Shown here: piece after piece, positions 7,998 through 16,650 of the stretch
How the letters are laid out: each line of letters begins with the position of its first letter
Position numbering within the stretch: position 1 is the stretch's first letter
NCBI RefSeq assembly: GCF_017815515.1
Contig: NZ_CP072611.1
Span: 3,224,001-3,288,000, forward strand
DNA: 64,000 nucleotides
Reading direction: 5' to 3'
From: Aureimonas populi
GTDB taxonomy: Bacteria > Pseudomonadota > Alphaproteobacteria > Rhizobiales > Rhizobiaceae
The notes under the pieces: generated by a model
The model's input: only the letters and a program-made list of their open reading frames with translations
What the model was told of the DNA's origin: nothing
The model's database searches: none
Made by a program: the position numbers and the translations under genes

Positions 7998-9458
7998 ATG
8001 TCGAGCACGATCCAGCCGACCGCCGTCACGCCCGAGGGCGCGCAGGGGCAAGCCGAGCGGCGCGCCGAGGCGCTGGGCGGCGAGCCGCCGTTCCGCCAGC
8101 CGCCCACCGCCGGGGCCCGCCTCGCGAAGGCTTTGAAGGAATCCGTCGTCACCGCCCTCATCGTGGCCGGGCTCACCTTCTTCTTCCTCGCCGTGCGCTC
8201 CGACACGGCCTCGCGCGGCCTTACCCTCACGCCGCGTTGGGGCCTGTGGTTCACCGCCATCGCCATCGCCTTCGGCGTGCGCTTCCTGCTCTCCTACTTC
8301 GTCTTCCAGCGGGAGCGCCCGCTGTTCGAGGGGCTGCGTTCAGCCCGGGGAGGCACCGGCCGCGCCGGCAGCCTCTTCGCCAGGGGCCTGGGGGTCGCCC
8401 TCCTCGCTCTTGCGCTCACCTTCCCGTTCGTGGTCGGCGGCCTCGTGCCCTCTCGCGAGCGCTACCTCATCGACCTCGCCATCCTCATTCTCACCTACGT
8501 CATGCTGGGCTGGGGGCTGAACATCGTGGTCGGGCTCGCGGGCCTGCTCGATCTCGGCTATGTGGCCTTCTACGCGGTGGGGGCCTATTCCTTCGCGCTT
8601 CTGGCCATCAATTTCGACCTGGGCTTCTGGGTCTGCCTGCCCATGGCGGGGCTGTTCGCCGCGGGCTGGGGCGTGATCCTGGGCTTTCCCGTCCTGCGGC
8701 TTCGTGGCGATTATCTCGCCATCGTGACGCTCGCCTTCGGCGAGATCATCCGCGTGGTCCTGCTCAACTGGTCGGACTTCACCGGCGGGCCGAACGGGCT
8801 TCTGGGCATTCCCCGCCCCACCTTCTTCGGCCTGGATTTCGGTCGCGGCGAAGGCTCGTTCGCGGACTTCTTCGGGATCGAGCCCTCCTCGATCCACCGC
8901 TTCATCTTCCTCTACTACATCATCCTGGCGCTCGCGCTCCTGACGAACTTCGTCACCCTGCGCCTGCGCAAGCTGCCCATCGGCCGGGCGTGGGAGGCCA
9001 TGCGCGAGGACGAGATCGCCTGCCGCGCGCTCGGCATCAACACCACCAACGTCAAGCTCACCGCCTTCGCGACCGGCGCCATGTTCGGCGGCTTCGCGGG
9101 CTCCTTCTTCGCCACCCGCCAGGGCTTCATCTCGCCGGAAAGCTTCACCTTCCTGGAGTCGGCCATCATCCTGGCCATCGTCGTGCTGGGGGGCCTCGGC
9201 TCGCAGATCGGTGTGGTCATCGCCTCGGTGGTGATGATCGGCGGCATCGAGCTTCTTCGAAACCTCACCTTCCTTCAGGCGGTCTTCGGCCAGGGCTTCG
9301 ACCCTGTTCAGTACCGCATGCTGATCTTCGGCCTCGCCATGGTCGCGATCATGGTGTGGAAGCCGCGCGGGCTGGTCTCCTCGCGAACGCCCTCGGCGAT
9401 CTACAAGGAAAAGAAGAAGATCGGCGCCGACATGGTCGCCCAGGGCGAGGGACACTGA
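7998..9458 (+). CDS. livM: branched-chain amino acid ABC transporter permease
   Basis: The second channel subunit, 486 residues, longer than a typical LivM (about 300-430) because of a polar N-terminal extension of roughly 50 residues and two extra hydrophobic helices before the core. The core contains the motif LNIVVGLAGLLDLGYVAFYAVGAY (around residues 173-196), SFRLRGDYL-like sequence LRLRGDYLAIVTLAFGEI, and the C-terminal EAA-like loop FLESAIILAIVVLGGLGSQIG. It lies between livH and livG with gaps of six and five bases. Confidence 0.92.
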   Translation: MSSTIQPTAVTPEGAQGQAERRAEALGGEPPFRQPPTAGARLAKALKESVVTALIVAGLTFFFLAVRSDTASRGLTLTPRWGLWFTAIAIAFGVRFLLSYFVFQRERPLFEGLRSARGGTGRAGSLFARGLGVALLALALTFPFVVGGLVPSRERYLIDLAILILTYVMLGWGLNIVVGLAGLLDLGYVAFYAVGAYSFALLAINFDLGFWVCLPMAGLFAAGWGVILGFPVLRLRGDYLAIVTLAFGEIIRVVLLNWSDFTGGPNGLLGIPRPTFFGLDFGRGEGSFADFFGIEPSSIHRFIFLYYIILALALLTNFVTLRLRKLPIGRAWEAMREDEIACRALGINTTNVKLTAFATGAMFGGFAGSFFATRQGFISPESFTFLESAIILAIVVLGGLGSQIGVVIASVVMIGGIELLRNLTFLQAVFGQGFDPVQYRMLIFGLAMVAIMVWKPRGLVSSRTPSAIYKEKKKIGADMVAQGEGH

Positions 9459-9463
9459 CGCCG

Positions 9464-10483
9464 ATGTCGAACCTCGCCCCCAAGCCCGCCACGGCCGAGC
9501 AGCGCTGGACCCACGATCCGGTCCTGACCGTCGAGCACCTGACCATGCGCTTCGGCGGCCTCGTGGCCATCAACGACTTTTCCTTTGAGGTCGGGCGCGG
9601 CGACATCACCGCCCTGATCGGCCCCAACGGCGCGGGCAAGACCACCGTCTTCAACTGCGTGACGGGCTTCTACAAGCCGACGGAGGGGCGCATCACCCTT
9701 CGGCGCGGCCGCGGCATCCGTCCCGAATCGGTGGCCGAGCTCACCCGCTCGGGCCGCCAGAGCGCGCGGGCCGACGGCGGCGAGCTGTTCCTGCTGGAGC
9801 GGATGGCCGACTTCCGCATCACGCACAAGGCGGGCGTGGCGCGCACCTTCCAGAACATCCGCCTCTTCGGCGGCATGACGGTGTTCGAAAACCTTCTCGT
9901 CGCCCAGCACAACGAGCTGATGGTGGCCTCCGGCATGACCTTCGCGGGCCTCTTCGGCCTGCCGGGCTACCGGCGCGCCAGGCAGGAGGCGCAGGATCTG
10001 GCCGTCGACTGGCTGCGGCGCACCGCGCTTCTGGACCGGGCGGACGACCCGGCCGCCGACCTCTCCTACGGCGACCAGCGCCGGCTGGAGATCGCCCGCG
10101 CCATGTGCACCAAGCCCGCGCTCCTGTGCCTGGACGAGCCGGCGGCGGGCCTCAACCCGCGCGAATCGGCCGAGCTGAACGACCTCCTGCGCTCGATCCG
10201 CGACCGGGACGATGTCTCCATCCTGTTGATCGAGCACGACATGGGGGTCGTCATGGAGATTTCCGACCACGTGGTGGTGCTGGACTATGGCAAGAAGATC
10301 TCCGACGGCACGGCCGAGGAGGTGAGGAACGACCCGCGCGTCATCGCCGCCTATCTGGGCGTGGACGACGAGGAGGTGGAAGCGGTGGAGGAGAAGCTGG
10401 AGCACGGCGATCTGGCCGGCGCCGCCGAGGTGGCCGGCGTCGCGGCCCCGCTCTCGGAGCCAGGCGAAGGAGGCGCACGATGA
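9464..10483 (+). CDS. livG: branched-chain amino acid ABC transporter ATP-binding protein
   Basis: One of two cytoplasmic ATPases of the Liv importer, 339 residues. Visible are Walker A GPNGAGKTT, the Q loop ARTFQNIRLFGGMTVFENL, signature LSYGDQRRLEIARAM, Walker B LLCLDEPAAGLNP and the switch His in IEHDMG. It is longer than most LivG proteins (about 255): there is an insert of about 30 residues after the first strand pair (RRGRGIRPESVAELTRSG region) and an acidic C-terminal tail of about 45 residues after YLG. The frame is open far upstream as a mirror of livM; the ATG at 9464 is five bases after the livM stop. Confidence 0.92.
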   Translation: MSNLAPKPATAEQRWTHDPVLTVEHLTMRFGGLVAINDFSFEVGRGDITALIGPNGAGKTTVFNCVTGFYKPTEGRITLRRGRGIRPESVAELTRSGRQSARADGGELFLLERMADFRITHKAGVARTFQNIRLFGGMTVFENLLVAQHNELMVASGMTFAGLFGLPGYRRARQEAQDLAVDWLRRTALLDRADDPAADLSYGDQRRLEIARAMCTKPALLCLDEPAAGLNPRESAELNDLLRSIRDRDDVSILLIEHDMGVVMEISDHVVVLDYGKKISDGTAEEVRNDPRVIAAYLGVDDEEVEAVEEKLEHGDLAGAAEVAGVAAPLSEPGEGGAR

Positions 10484-11232
10484 GCGCCCTGCCATCCGGC
10501 GCCCCGGCCGCCGCGCCGCTCCTGTCGATTCGCGGGGTCGAGACCTTCTACGGCAAGATCCAGGCGCTGCGCGGCGTCGATCTCGACGTGTACGAAGGCG
10601 AGATCGTCACGATCATCGGCGCCAACGGCGCCGGCAAGTCGACGCTGATGATGACGATCTGCGGCAGTCCCCGCGCCCGCTCGGGCCAGATCCTCTATCG
10701 CGGCGAGGACATCACCCAGCTTCCCACCCATTCCATCATGACCCGCCACATCGCCCAGTCGCCGGAGGGACGCCGCATCTTCGGGCGCATGACGGTGATG
10801 GAAAACCTCCAGATGGGTACGACCCTTGTGGGCCAGGACCATTTCGACGAGGATTTGAAGCGCGTCTTCACGCTCTTCCCGCGCCTGAAGGAGCGGGCGA
10901 ACCAGCGCGGCGGCACGCTCTCGGGCGGCGAACAGCAGATGCTCGCCATCGCCCGCGCGCTGATGAGCCGCCCCAAGCTCCTGCTTCTCGACGAGCCCTC
11001 GCTCGGGTTGGCGCCCCTCATCGTCAAGCAGATCTTCGAGGTGGTGCGGGAGCTGAACGTCAATGAGGGGCTGACCGTCTTCCTGGTGGAGCAGAACGCC
11101 TTCCACGCGCTGCGGCTGGCCCATCGCGGCTATGTGATGGTCAACGGCGCGATCACCATGAGCGGCACCGGGCGCGAGCTTCTGTCGCGCGAGGAGGTGC
11201 GGGCGGCCTATCTCGAGGGAGGACGGCACTGA
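10480..11232 (+). CDS. livF: branched-chain amino acid ABC transporter ATP-binding protein
   Basis: The second ATPase, 250 residues, of typical LivF length. It has Walker A GANGAGKST, the Q-loop region IAQSPEGRRIFGRMTVMENL, signature LSGGEQQMLAIARALM, Walker B LLLLDEPSLGLAP and the switch region FLVEQN (Gln-Asn instead of His, as in LivF). The ATG at 10480 overlaps the livG stop in an ATGA junction, and its own stop overlaps the start of the next membrane protein, so all are translationally coupled. Confidence 0.94.
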   Translation: MSALPSGAPAAAPLLSIRGVETFYGKIQALRGVDLDVYEGEIVTIIGANGAGKSTLMMTICGSPRARSGQILYRGEDITQLPTHSIMTRHIAQSPEGRRIFGRMTVMENLQMGTTLVGQDHFDEDLKRVFTLFPRLKERANQRGGTLSGGEQQMLAIARALMSRPKLLLLDEPSLGLAPLIVKQIFEVVRELNVNEGLTVFLVEQNAFHALRLAHRGYVMVNGAITMSGTGRELLSREEVRAAYLEGGRH

Positions 11233-11582
11233 TGCAGCCGCAAATGGCGCTTCTCTGGGAGGTCTCGGTCTTCGAGTTCGTCCTCGTCACCATGGTCCTG
11301 GGCGGCGCCCTCGCCTACATGATCGGCCGCTCCACGGCGCTGACATGGAGCGGCTGGGGCCTCATGACCTTCTACACGCTGCTTCTCACCATCGCGGCCC
11401 GCTTCATCCATTTCAGCCTGTTCGACGGCACCTTCTTCCTGCCGCTCGAGACACTGGGCACGGCCGCCTATTACGCGGGAATCGACTTCATCGTCCTGAT
11501 GGCCTTCGCGGCGGCCGGGCGCATGTGGACCCGCAAGCTCCAGACGCAGCGTCAATACGGCTTCCTCGACCGCGCGGCCTGA
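11232..11582 (+). CDS. DUF6867-type small membrane protein of the liv operon
   Basis: A 116-residue protein with three or four membrane helices (about residues 12-30, 38-60, 78-100) and the motif RFIHFSLFDGTF in the middle. It resembles the DUF6867 proteins encoded beside livF in other Rhizobiales, which have no known function. Its ATG shares a base with the livF stop (TGATG), so its amount is tied to LivF. The constant partnership suggests an accessory subunit or assembly factor of this transporter; that is inference from context only. Confidence 0.78.
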   Translation: MQPQMALLWEVSVFEFVLVTMVLGGALAYMIGRSTALTWSGWGLMTFYTLLLTIAARFIHFSLFDGTFFLPLETLGTAAYYAGIDFIVLMAFAAAGRMWTRKLQTQRQYGFLDRAA

Positions 11583-11605
11583 GGCCCGGGCGCCCTCTCC
11601 GGTAT

Positions 11606-11634
11606 GCCCGCCTGCCTTGCATGCGGGCGCGTTT
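11606..11634 (+). terminator. possible terminator after the livHMGF block
   Basis: GCCCGC (11606-11611) and GCGGGC (11623-11628) pair around an 11-base loop and are followed by GCGTTTT. The stem is short and the T run brief, so it is a weak terminator or attenuator between the DUF6867 gene and livK. Confidence 0.4.
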
Positions 11635-11666
11635 TCGCGCGCGCCAAGGTCTTTTCGCCTCGGTTG

Positions 11667-11695
11667 TTGACGATACGCGCCGTGCAACGAAAGAT
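11667..11695 (+). promoter_or_regulatory. candidate livK promoter
   Basis: TTGACG (11667-11672) and AAAGAT (11690-11695) are 17 bases apart, about 115 bases before livK. The -35 is strong, the -10 weak. A separate promoter would allow the binding protein to be made in excess over the membrane parts, as is usual for ABC importers. Confidence 0.32.
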
Positions 11696-11811
11696 TTCAT
11701 CCGGACCCCATTCCCTCCGGGATCATCCTCGTCTTTAATCACTTGGGAGCAGCGCTTAACCGATAGGCAGAACGCCGCCGTCGCGCTGGTCAGTCAAACG
11801 GGAAGGTCGTC

Positions 11812-12948
11812 ATGAAGAAAGTCCTCCTGGGCGGTGTCGCCCTCAACCTCGTCATGTCCGGCATGGCGATGGCCGAGATCACCATCGGCGTCGCCGGGCC
11901 CATCACCGGCCAGTACGCCTCCTTCGGCGAGCAGTTCCGCACCGGCGCCGAGCAGGCGGTGGCCGACATCAACGAAGCGGGCGGCGTGAACGGCGAAATG
12001 CTGCGCCTGTCCATCGGCGACGACGCCTGCGATCCCCGCCAGGCGGTGGCGGTGGCCAACCAGTTCGCCTCCGAGGGCGTCACCTTCGTGGCCGGCCATT
12101 TCTGCTCCGGCTCCTCCATCCCGGCCAGCCAGGTCTATGCCGACGAGGAGATCGTCATGATCTCGCCGGCCTCCACCAACCCCGCCTTCACCGAGGAGAG
12201 GCCGGGTGAAGGCGTGTTCCGCGTCTGCGGGCGCGATGACCAGCAGGGCGAGGTCGCGGGCGCCTACATCGCGGAGAACTTCGCCGATGTGAACGTGGCG
12301 ATCCTCAACGACCGCACGGCCTACGGGGCGGGCCTGGCCGCGGAGACCGAGCGCGTGCTGCGCGCGGCCGGCAAGGACCCCACCGTGGTCGAGGCCTATA
12401 CGGCCGGCGAGCGTGACTATACGGCCCTCGTCACCCGCATGAACCAGGAGGATGTCGGCCTCGTCTATATCGGCGGCTACCACACCGAAGCCGGCCTCAT
12501 CGCGCGCCAGATGCGCGAGCAGGGCATGGACGCGCTCATCATGTCCGGCGACGCGCTGGTCAGCGACGAGTATTGGGCCATCACCGGCGAGGCGGGCGAA
12601 GGCACGCTGATGACCTTCTCGCCCGACCCGCGCCGCAACGAGGTGGCCGCGCCGGTGGTGGAGAAGATCGAGGCCGCCGGCAAGTCGGCCGAAGGCTACG
12701 CCCTCTACACCTACGCCGCCATCCAGGCCTGGGCGCAGGCCGTCAACACGGCCGGCTCCACGGATTTCGAGCCGGTGGTCGCCGCGCTGAACGAAGGCAC
12801 CTTCGACACGGTCATCGGCGAGCTCGCCTTCGACGATGTGGGCGACGTCACCCTGCCGGGCTATGTCGTCTACGAGTGGTCCGACGGCACCTACGACTAT
12901 GTCGAGACCGCCGCGGCGGACGTGGAGCCGGCAACGCCCGCCCAGTAA
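11812..12948 (+). CDS. livK: branched-chain amino acid ABC transporter substrate-binding protein
   Basis: The periplasmic receptor of the system, 378 residues. It has a signal peptide (MKKVLLGGVALNLVMSGMAMA, cleavage before EITIG), then the LivJ/LivK fold: GVAGPITGQYASFGEQ, a cysteine pair expected to form the N-lobe disulfide (DDACDPRQ and HFCSGSS), and SPASTNPAFTE near the ligand site. The start has GGGAAGG six bases upstream. It is separated from livHMGF by about 230 bases with a weak hairpin, and followed by a strong terminator. Confidence 0.93.
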   Translation: MKKVLLGGVALNLVMSGMAMAEITIGVAGPITGQYASFGEQFRTGAEQAVADINEAGGVNGEMLRLSIGDDACDPRQAVAVANQFASEGVTFVAGHFCSGSSIPASQVYADEEIVMISPASTNPAFTEERPGEGVFRVCGRDDQQGEVAGAYIAENFADVNVAILNDRTAYGAGLAAETERVLRAAGKDPTVVEAYTAGERDYTALVTRMNQEDVGLVYIGGYHTEAGLIARQMREQGMDALIMSGDALVSDEYWAITGEAGEGTLMTFSPDPRRNEVAAPVVEKIEAAGKSAEGYALYTYAAIQAWAQAVNTAGSTDFEPVVAALNEGTFDTVIGELAFDDVGDVTLPGYVVYEWSDGTYDYVETAAADVEPATPAQ

Positions 12949-12968
12949 AGGCACGCCGACCTTCCGCA

Positions 12969-12995
12969 AGCCCCGGCGCCGCGCGCCGGGGCTTT
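12969..12995 (+). terminator. terminator after livK
   Basis: AGCCCCGGCG and CGCCGGGGCT are exact inverted repeats around CCGCG and are followed by TTTCCCTT. The 10-bp GC-rich stem makes it a good terminator although the T run is short. It lies 20 bases after the livK stop. Confidence 0.8.
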
Positions 12996-13102
12996 CCCTT
13001 GCCTGGCTTCGCGCCACCGCTTTTCCTCCGGCGCGTCGGGCGCTAAACAGGCGCAAATCGCGGGGCGGGGCAGACCGCGCCGCCAGCCGGGGGGAACTTC
13101 CA

Positions 13103-13669
13103 GTGACGACACGCGACATCGTGCAGATCGCCCTTTTCGCCGCCCTGATGGCGGTTCTCGGCATCTTCCCGCCGCTGATGATTCCCGGTCTCGGCATTCC
13201 CGTCACGGCCCAGTCCATGGGGCCGATGCTGGCGGGCGGCATACTCGGTGCCAGGCGTGGCGGGCTGTCCATGCTGCTCTTCGTAGCGCTCGTGGCGGTC
13301 GGTCTTCCGCTCCTCTCGGGCGGACGCGGCGGCCTCGGCGCACTCATGGGGCCGTGGAGCGGCTTCATCTTCGGCTGGGTCCTGGCCGCCTTCCTCATCG
13401 GCTGGCTGACGGAACGCTTCTTCGCGCGTCTCGGCCTCGTTCACTCCTTCGCCTTCTCCGTCCTTGGGGGCGTCGGTGTGGTCTACGGCGTTGGAGTGCC
13501 CTGGTTCGCCGCGCTGTCGGGCGTTCCGCTGCTCCAGGCCTTCAGCGCATCGGCCGTGGCCTTCATCCCGGGCGACCTGGTGAAGGCGGGCGTCGCGGCG
13601 GCCGTGGTCGTGGCGGTGCGCCGCGCCTATCCGCTCATCCGGCCGCAGGCGCCCCTCCTGCGCCGATGA
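13103..13669 (+). CDS. bioY: biotin transporter substrate-binding S component
   Basis: BioY binds biotin in the inner membrane as the S component of an ECF transporter. The 188-residue protein has about six helices and the family motifs VTAQSMGPMLAGGILGARRGG (residues 33-53), the glycine-rich loop SGGRGGLGALMGPWSGF and the C-terminal FIPGDLVKAG. The GTG at 13103 has GGGGGAA upstream; the open frame before it overlaps the livK tail. The stop overlaps bioM in an ATGA junction. With bioM and bioN it forms a complete dedicated importer. Confidence 0.92.
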   Translation: MTTRDIVQIALFAALMAVLGIFPPLMIPGLGIPVTAQSMGPMLAGGILGARRGGLSMLLFVALVAVGLPLLSGGRGGLGALMGPWSGFIFGWVLAAFLIGWLTERFFARLGLVHSFAFSVLGGVGVVYGVGVPWFAALSGVPLLQAFSASAVAFIPGDLVKAGVAAAVVVAVRRAYPLIRPQAPLLRR

Positions 13670-14340
13670 TCGTTCTCGATCGGGTCAGCGTCCTCCGGGG
13701 AGAGCGCCCTGCCCTGTCGGACCTTTCGCTATCGCTGGACGAGCCGCGCGTCGGCGTGATCGGCGCCAACGGCTCGGGCAAGAGCACCTTCGCGCGGCTG
13801 TTGAACGGCCTTGTCCGCCCCAGTTCCGGCACCGTCACGGTGGCGGGGCTGGATACGGCCACGCAGGGCAAGGACGTGCGCCGCAAGGTCGGCTTCCTGT
13901 TCCAGAACCCGGACAACCAGATCGTCTACCCCACGGTCGGCGAGGACGTGGCCTTCGGGCTCAAGCGCGAAAGGCTCGGCAAGGGCGAGATCGGGGCACG
14001 TGTCGGGGCCGCGCTGGAACGCTGCGGCCTGCGGGGTTTCGAGGAGCGGCTCGTCCACGAGCTTTCGGGCGGCGAACGCCAGCTCGTCGCGCTGGCCGGC
14101 ATCCTGGCGATGCGCCCGGAGCTTCTGGTGCTCGACGAGCCGACGACGCTTCTGGACCTGCGCAACCGCCGCCGCGTGATGGACACGGTGGAGGCCACCG
14201 CACGGCGCGTGGTGCTGGTCACGCACGATCTGGAGCTTCTGCCGGCGTTCGACCGTGTCCTCGTCTTCGAGGCCGGCCGGCTCGCCTTCGATGGAAAGCC
14301 CGCCGAGGCCCTCGCCTTCTACCGGGCGCTCGTTTCGTGA
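13666..14340 (+). CDS. bioM: ECF biotin transporter ATPase
   Basis: The CbiO-like A component that powers BioY, 224 residues. Motifs are Walker A GANGSGKST, Q loop FLFQNPDNQIVYPTVGEDVAFG (the PDNQ form typical of ECF ATPases), signature LSGGERQLVALAGIL, Walker B LLVLDEPTTLLD and switch VTHDLE. It is coupled to bioY by ATGA and to bioN by GTGA. A BioM rather than CbiO assignment rests on the bioY and bioN neighbours. Confidence 0.92.
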   Translation: MIVLDRVSVLRGERPALSDLSLSLDEPRVGVIGANGSGKSTFARLLNGLVRPSSGTVTVAGLDTATQGKDVRRKVGFLFQNPDNQIVYPTVGEDVAFGLKRERLGKGEIGARVGAALERCGLRGFEERLVHELSGGERQLVALAGILAMRPELLVLDEPTTLLDLRNRRRVMDTVEATARRVVLVTHDLELLPAFDRVLVFEAGRLAFDGKPAEALAFYRALVS

Positions 14341-14927
14341 TCCGGGGCCTTTACGCCCATCGAGACAGCGCGATGCACCGGCTGCGGCCGGGGGCCAAGC
14401 TCCTCGCATTGCCCGTTCTGGCAACGCTCCTGTTCCTCACCGCCGACCTCTTCGTCCTTGGGGCCGCCTTCCTCGGCGCATTGGCGCTGTTCCCCCTCGC
14501 CCGCCTTTCGATGCGCCTGGCCGCCACTCAGCTTCGCCCCGCGCTGCTTCTGCTTCTCGCGATCTTCGCCGCGCAGGTCTGGATGGCGGATATTGCCGCC
14601 GCCCTCGCCGTCGTCCTGCGCCTTGTCGCACTGCTTCTGCTCGCCAGCCTCGTGACGCTGACCACGCGCACGGCCGCGATGGTGGACACGATCGAATGGT
14701 CGATGGCGCCCCTGCGCCCGCTCGGCGTCGATCCGGCGAAGGTGGGCCTTGCCCTGTCCATGACGATCCGCTTCGTGCCGCTTCTGGCCGGCGTGCTGGA
14801 GGAGGTGCGCGAGGCGCAGAAGGCGCGCGGCGCGGAGCGCAGCACATTCGCCCTCGCCGTGCCGGTGATCCTGCGGGCCCTGAAGATGACAGACGAGATC
14901 GCCGACGCCATCGACGCGCGAAGCTGA
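14337..14927 (+). CDS. bioN: ECF biotin transporter T component
   Basis: The CbiQ-like transmembrane coupling protein of the biotin importer, 196 residues. It has five hydrophobic helices and the cytoplasmic coupling motif EAQKARGAER near residue 160, where ECF T components carry their Ala-Arg-Gly signature. The GTG at 14337 overlaps the bioM stop. No biotin synthesis gene is seen in the window and no BioR-type operator was found ahead of bioY. Confidence 0.9.
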   Translation: MIRGLYAHRDSAMHRLRPGAKLLALPVLATLLFLTADLFVLGAAFLGALALFPLARLSMRLAATQLRPALLLLLAIFAAQVWMADIAAALAVVLRLVALLLLASLVTLTTRTAAMVDTIEWSMAPLRPLGVDPAKVGLALSMTIRFVPLLAGVLEEVREAQKARGAERSTFALAVPVILRALKMTDEIADAIDARS

Positions 14928-14994
14928 CGCCCGCGAGACGATAAATCGCGCCTCGATGCTTGACCGGCGGCCTTCGAAATCCGACTTTCCACCC

Positions 14995-15597
14995 ATGAGT
15001 TCGATTCGATCCGTCTGCGTCTATTGCGGCTCCTCCGCCGGGCGCAATCCTGACTATATGACCAGCGCCGAGGCGCTCGGCACCGCGATGGGCGAGGCCG
15101 GCATCCGCCTCGTCTATGGCGGCGGCACACGCGGCATCATGGGCGCGGTATCCGACGCGGTGATCCGCGCCGGGGGCCAGGTCACGGGCATCATCCCGCG
15201 CTTCCTGGTGGACATGGAGGCGACCGAGAGCGAGCTGAAGCGGCTGGACGAACTGATCGTCACCGAGGACATGCACGAGCGCAAGCACGCCATGTTCGAG
15301 CGCTCCGACGCCTTCGTCGCCCTGCCCGGCGGCATCGGCACGCTGGAGGAGCTGATCGAGATCATGACATGGAGCCAGCTCGGCCGGCACAGGAAACCCA
15401 TCGTCATCGCCAATGTGGGCGGCTTCTGGAATCCGCTGGCCGGGCTGCTCGACCACATGCGCGACGAGGGCTTCATCCACACCCAGCATCAGGTTCGCCC
15501 GCTGGTGATCGACCGCGTCGAGGATATCCTGCCCGCCATCCTGGAAACGGCCCCCGCGCATCGCGAAGGGGCCGGCGAGATCATCGAGCGTCTTTGA
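14995..15597 (+). CDS. LOG-family nucleotide 5'-monophosphate phosphoribohydrolase
   Basis: A 200-residue LOG/TIGR00730 protein. It starts MSSIRSVCVYCGSSAGRNP and has the Rossmann-type motif YGGGTRGIMGAV and the family signature PGGIGTLEELIE (residues about 110-121). LOG enzymes cleave the ribose-phosphate from cytokinin nucleotides or similar purine nucleotides; the true substrate in this organism is unknown. An alternative ATG at 14956 adds 13 residues; 14995 gives the normal length. The 3' end overlaps the convergent permease gene by 17 bases. Old names such as lysine decarboxylase are wrong for this family. Confidence 0.88.
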   Translation: MSSIRSVCVYCGSSAGRNPDYMTSAEALGTAMGEAGIRLVYGGGTRGIMGAVSDAVIRAGGQVTGIIPRFLVDMEATESELKRLDELIVTEDMHERKHAMFERSDAFVALPGGIGTLEELIEIMTWSQLGRHRKPIVIANVGGFWNPLAGLLDHMRDEGFIHTQHQVRPLVIDRVEDILPAILETAPAHREGAGEIIERL

Positions 15598-16513
15598 CCT
15601 TCCCCGCGCGGCGCCTGCCGCGCTCGCCCAGGAGCGAGGCTGTGTAGATCGCCAGCGCCGTCCAGATGAAGGCGAAGGCCACGAGTTGCTCGAGGCCGAA
15701 CGGCTCGCCGAACACGAACACCGCCGTCAGCCCCAGCAGGGTCGGCGTCAGATATTGCAGCATCCCGATGGTGGAGAGCCGCAGCAGGCGCGCGCCGGCG
15801 GCGAACAGGATGAGCGGAATCGCCGTGAGCGGGCCGGAGAGCACCAGAAGCAGCGTCTCCCAGCCGTCATTGGCGAAATGGGCCGTTCCCCGGCTGCCCA
15901 CCCACAGGGCCAGCGCGAGCGCGGGCGCGAACAGGATCGTCACCTCCAGGAAGAAGCCTTCCACCGCGCCATAGGGGGTCACCTTGCGCAACAGCCCATA
16001 GAGGCCGAAGGAGAGCGCCAGCATCAGTGACACCCATGGCAGGCCGCCTGTGGCCACGGTCAGGAATACGACGCCGACGCAGGCGAGCGCGATGGCGACG
16101 AGCTGAAGGCCGCTGGGCCGCTCCTTCAGGAAGATGGCTCCCAGCGCGAGACTGAGCAGTGGATTGATATAGTAGCCGAGCGCTGCATCCACCCCGTGCC
16201 CCGCCGCGATGGCGTAGACATAGACACCCCAGTTCACCGAGATGATCGCCGCGCACAGCGCCGCGACCGCCAGCGTCCGGGCGTTGAGATAGGGGCGCAG
16301 AGCGTGGCGCCCCGACAGCCGCAGGAGCAGGAGGAGCGCGAAGGGCCACGCCCAGAGAATGCGGTGGGCCACCACTTCCAGCGCATCCACGCCGCTCAGC
16401 GCCTTGAGAAACACCGGCAGGACAAGGCCCCAGATGAGATAGGCGCCGCCGGCGAAGACATAGCCGCGCACCGGCTCGGCCGGGGCGGGACGGGGGATCG
16501 CAGGGTCGGACAA
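15581..16513 (-). CDS. rarD: EamA-family permease, RarD type
   Basis: An inner-membrane drug/metabolite transporter with about ten helices and two EamA halves. The sequence YLIWGLVLPVFLKAL near the start, HRILWAWPFALLLLL and NWGVYVYAIAAGHGVDAALGYYINPL are hallmarks of RarD (chloramphenicol-sensitivity protein family); the real substrate is unknown. No ATG precedes the first helix. TTG at 16513 gives 310 residues, close to the family norm; TTG at 16540 and 16558 are alternatives. It is convergent with the LOG gene. Confidence 0.85.
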   Translation of the reverse strand: MSDPAIPRPAPAEPVRGYVFAGGAYLIWGLVLPVFLKALSGVDALEVVAHRILWAWPFALLLLLRLSGRHALRPYLNARTLAVAALCAAIISVNWGVYVYAIAAGHGVDAALGYYINPLLSLALGAIFLKERPSGLQLVAIALACVGVVFLTVATGGLPWVSLMLALSFGLYGLLRKVTPYGAVEGFFLEVTILFAPALALALWVGSRGTAHFANDGWETLLLVLSGPLTAIPLILFAAGARLLRLSTIGMLQYLTPTLLGLTAVFVFGEPFGLEQLVAFAFIWTALAIYTASLLGERGRRRAGKVKDAR

Positions 16514-16650
16514 GCAAGCGTTCGCCGTGATCGAGGTCAAGCGCGAAGAAGGCCGCAAGGCACGCGCTTCGTCAGGCGCCCCTTTTACCAGCCGCGCGCG
16601 GCCGGGGACACCCGATTTCCCTGATCCCAGTCATTCACCGCGCTGATGGA

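Noticed and set aside
8237..9463. Long N-terminal extension of livG
   Set aside because: The open frame before 9464 is the +2 shadow of livM; the ATG at 9464 sits five bases after the livM stop and gives a normal LivG start.
12996..13102. BioR operator or biotin-related riboswitch before bioY
   Set aside because: No TTATCTATAA-like site or other recognisable element is present.
11794..13398. 534-codon minus-strand frame opposite livK and bioY
   Set aside because: Mirror of two genes with clear signal peptide, binding-protein and BioY motifs; no ribosome site.
14995..15597. Lysine decarboxylase
   Set aside because: The PGGIGTLEE motif marks the LOG family; the old decarboxylase label has no support.
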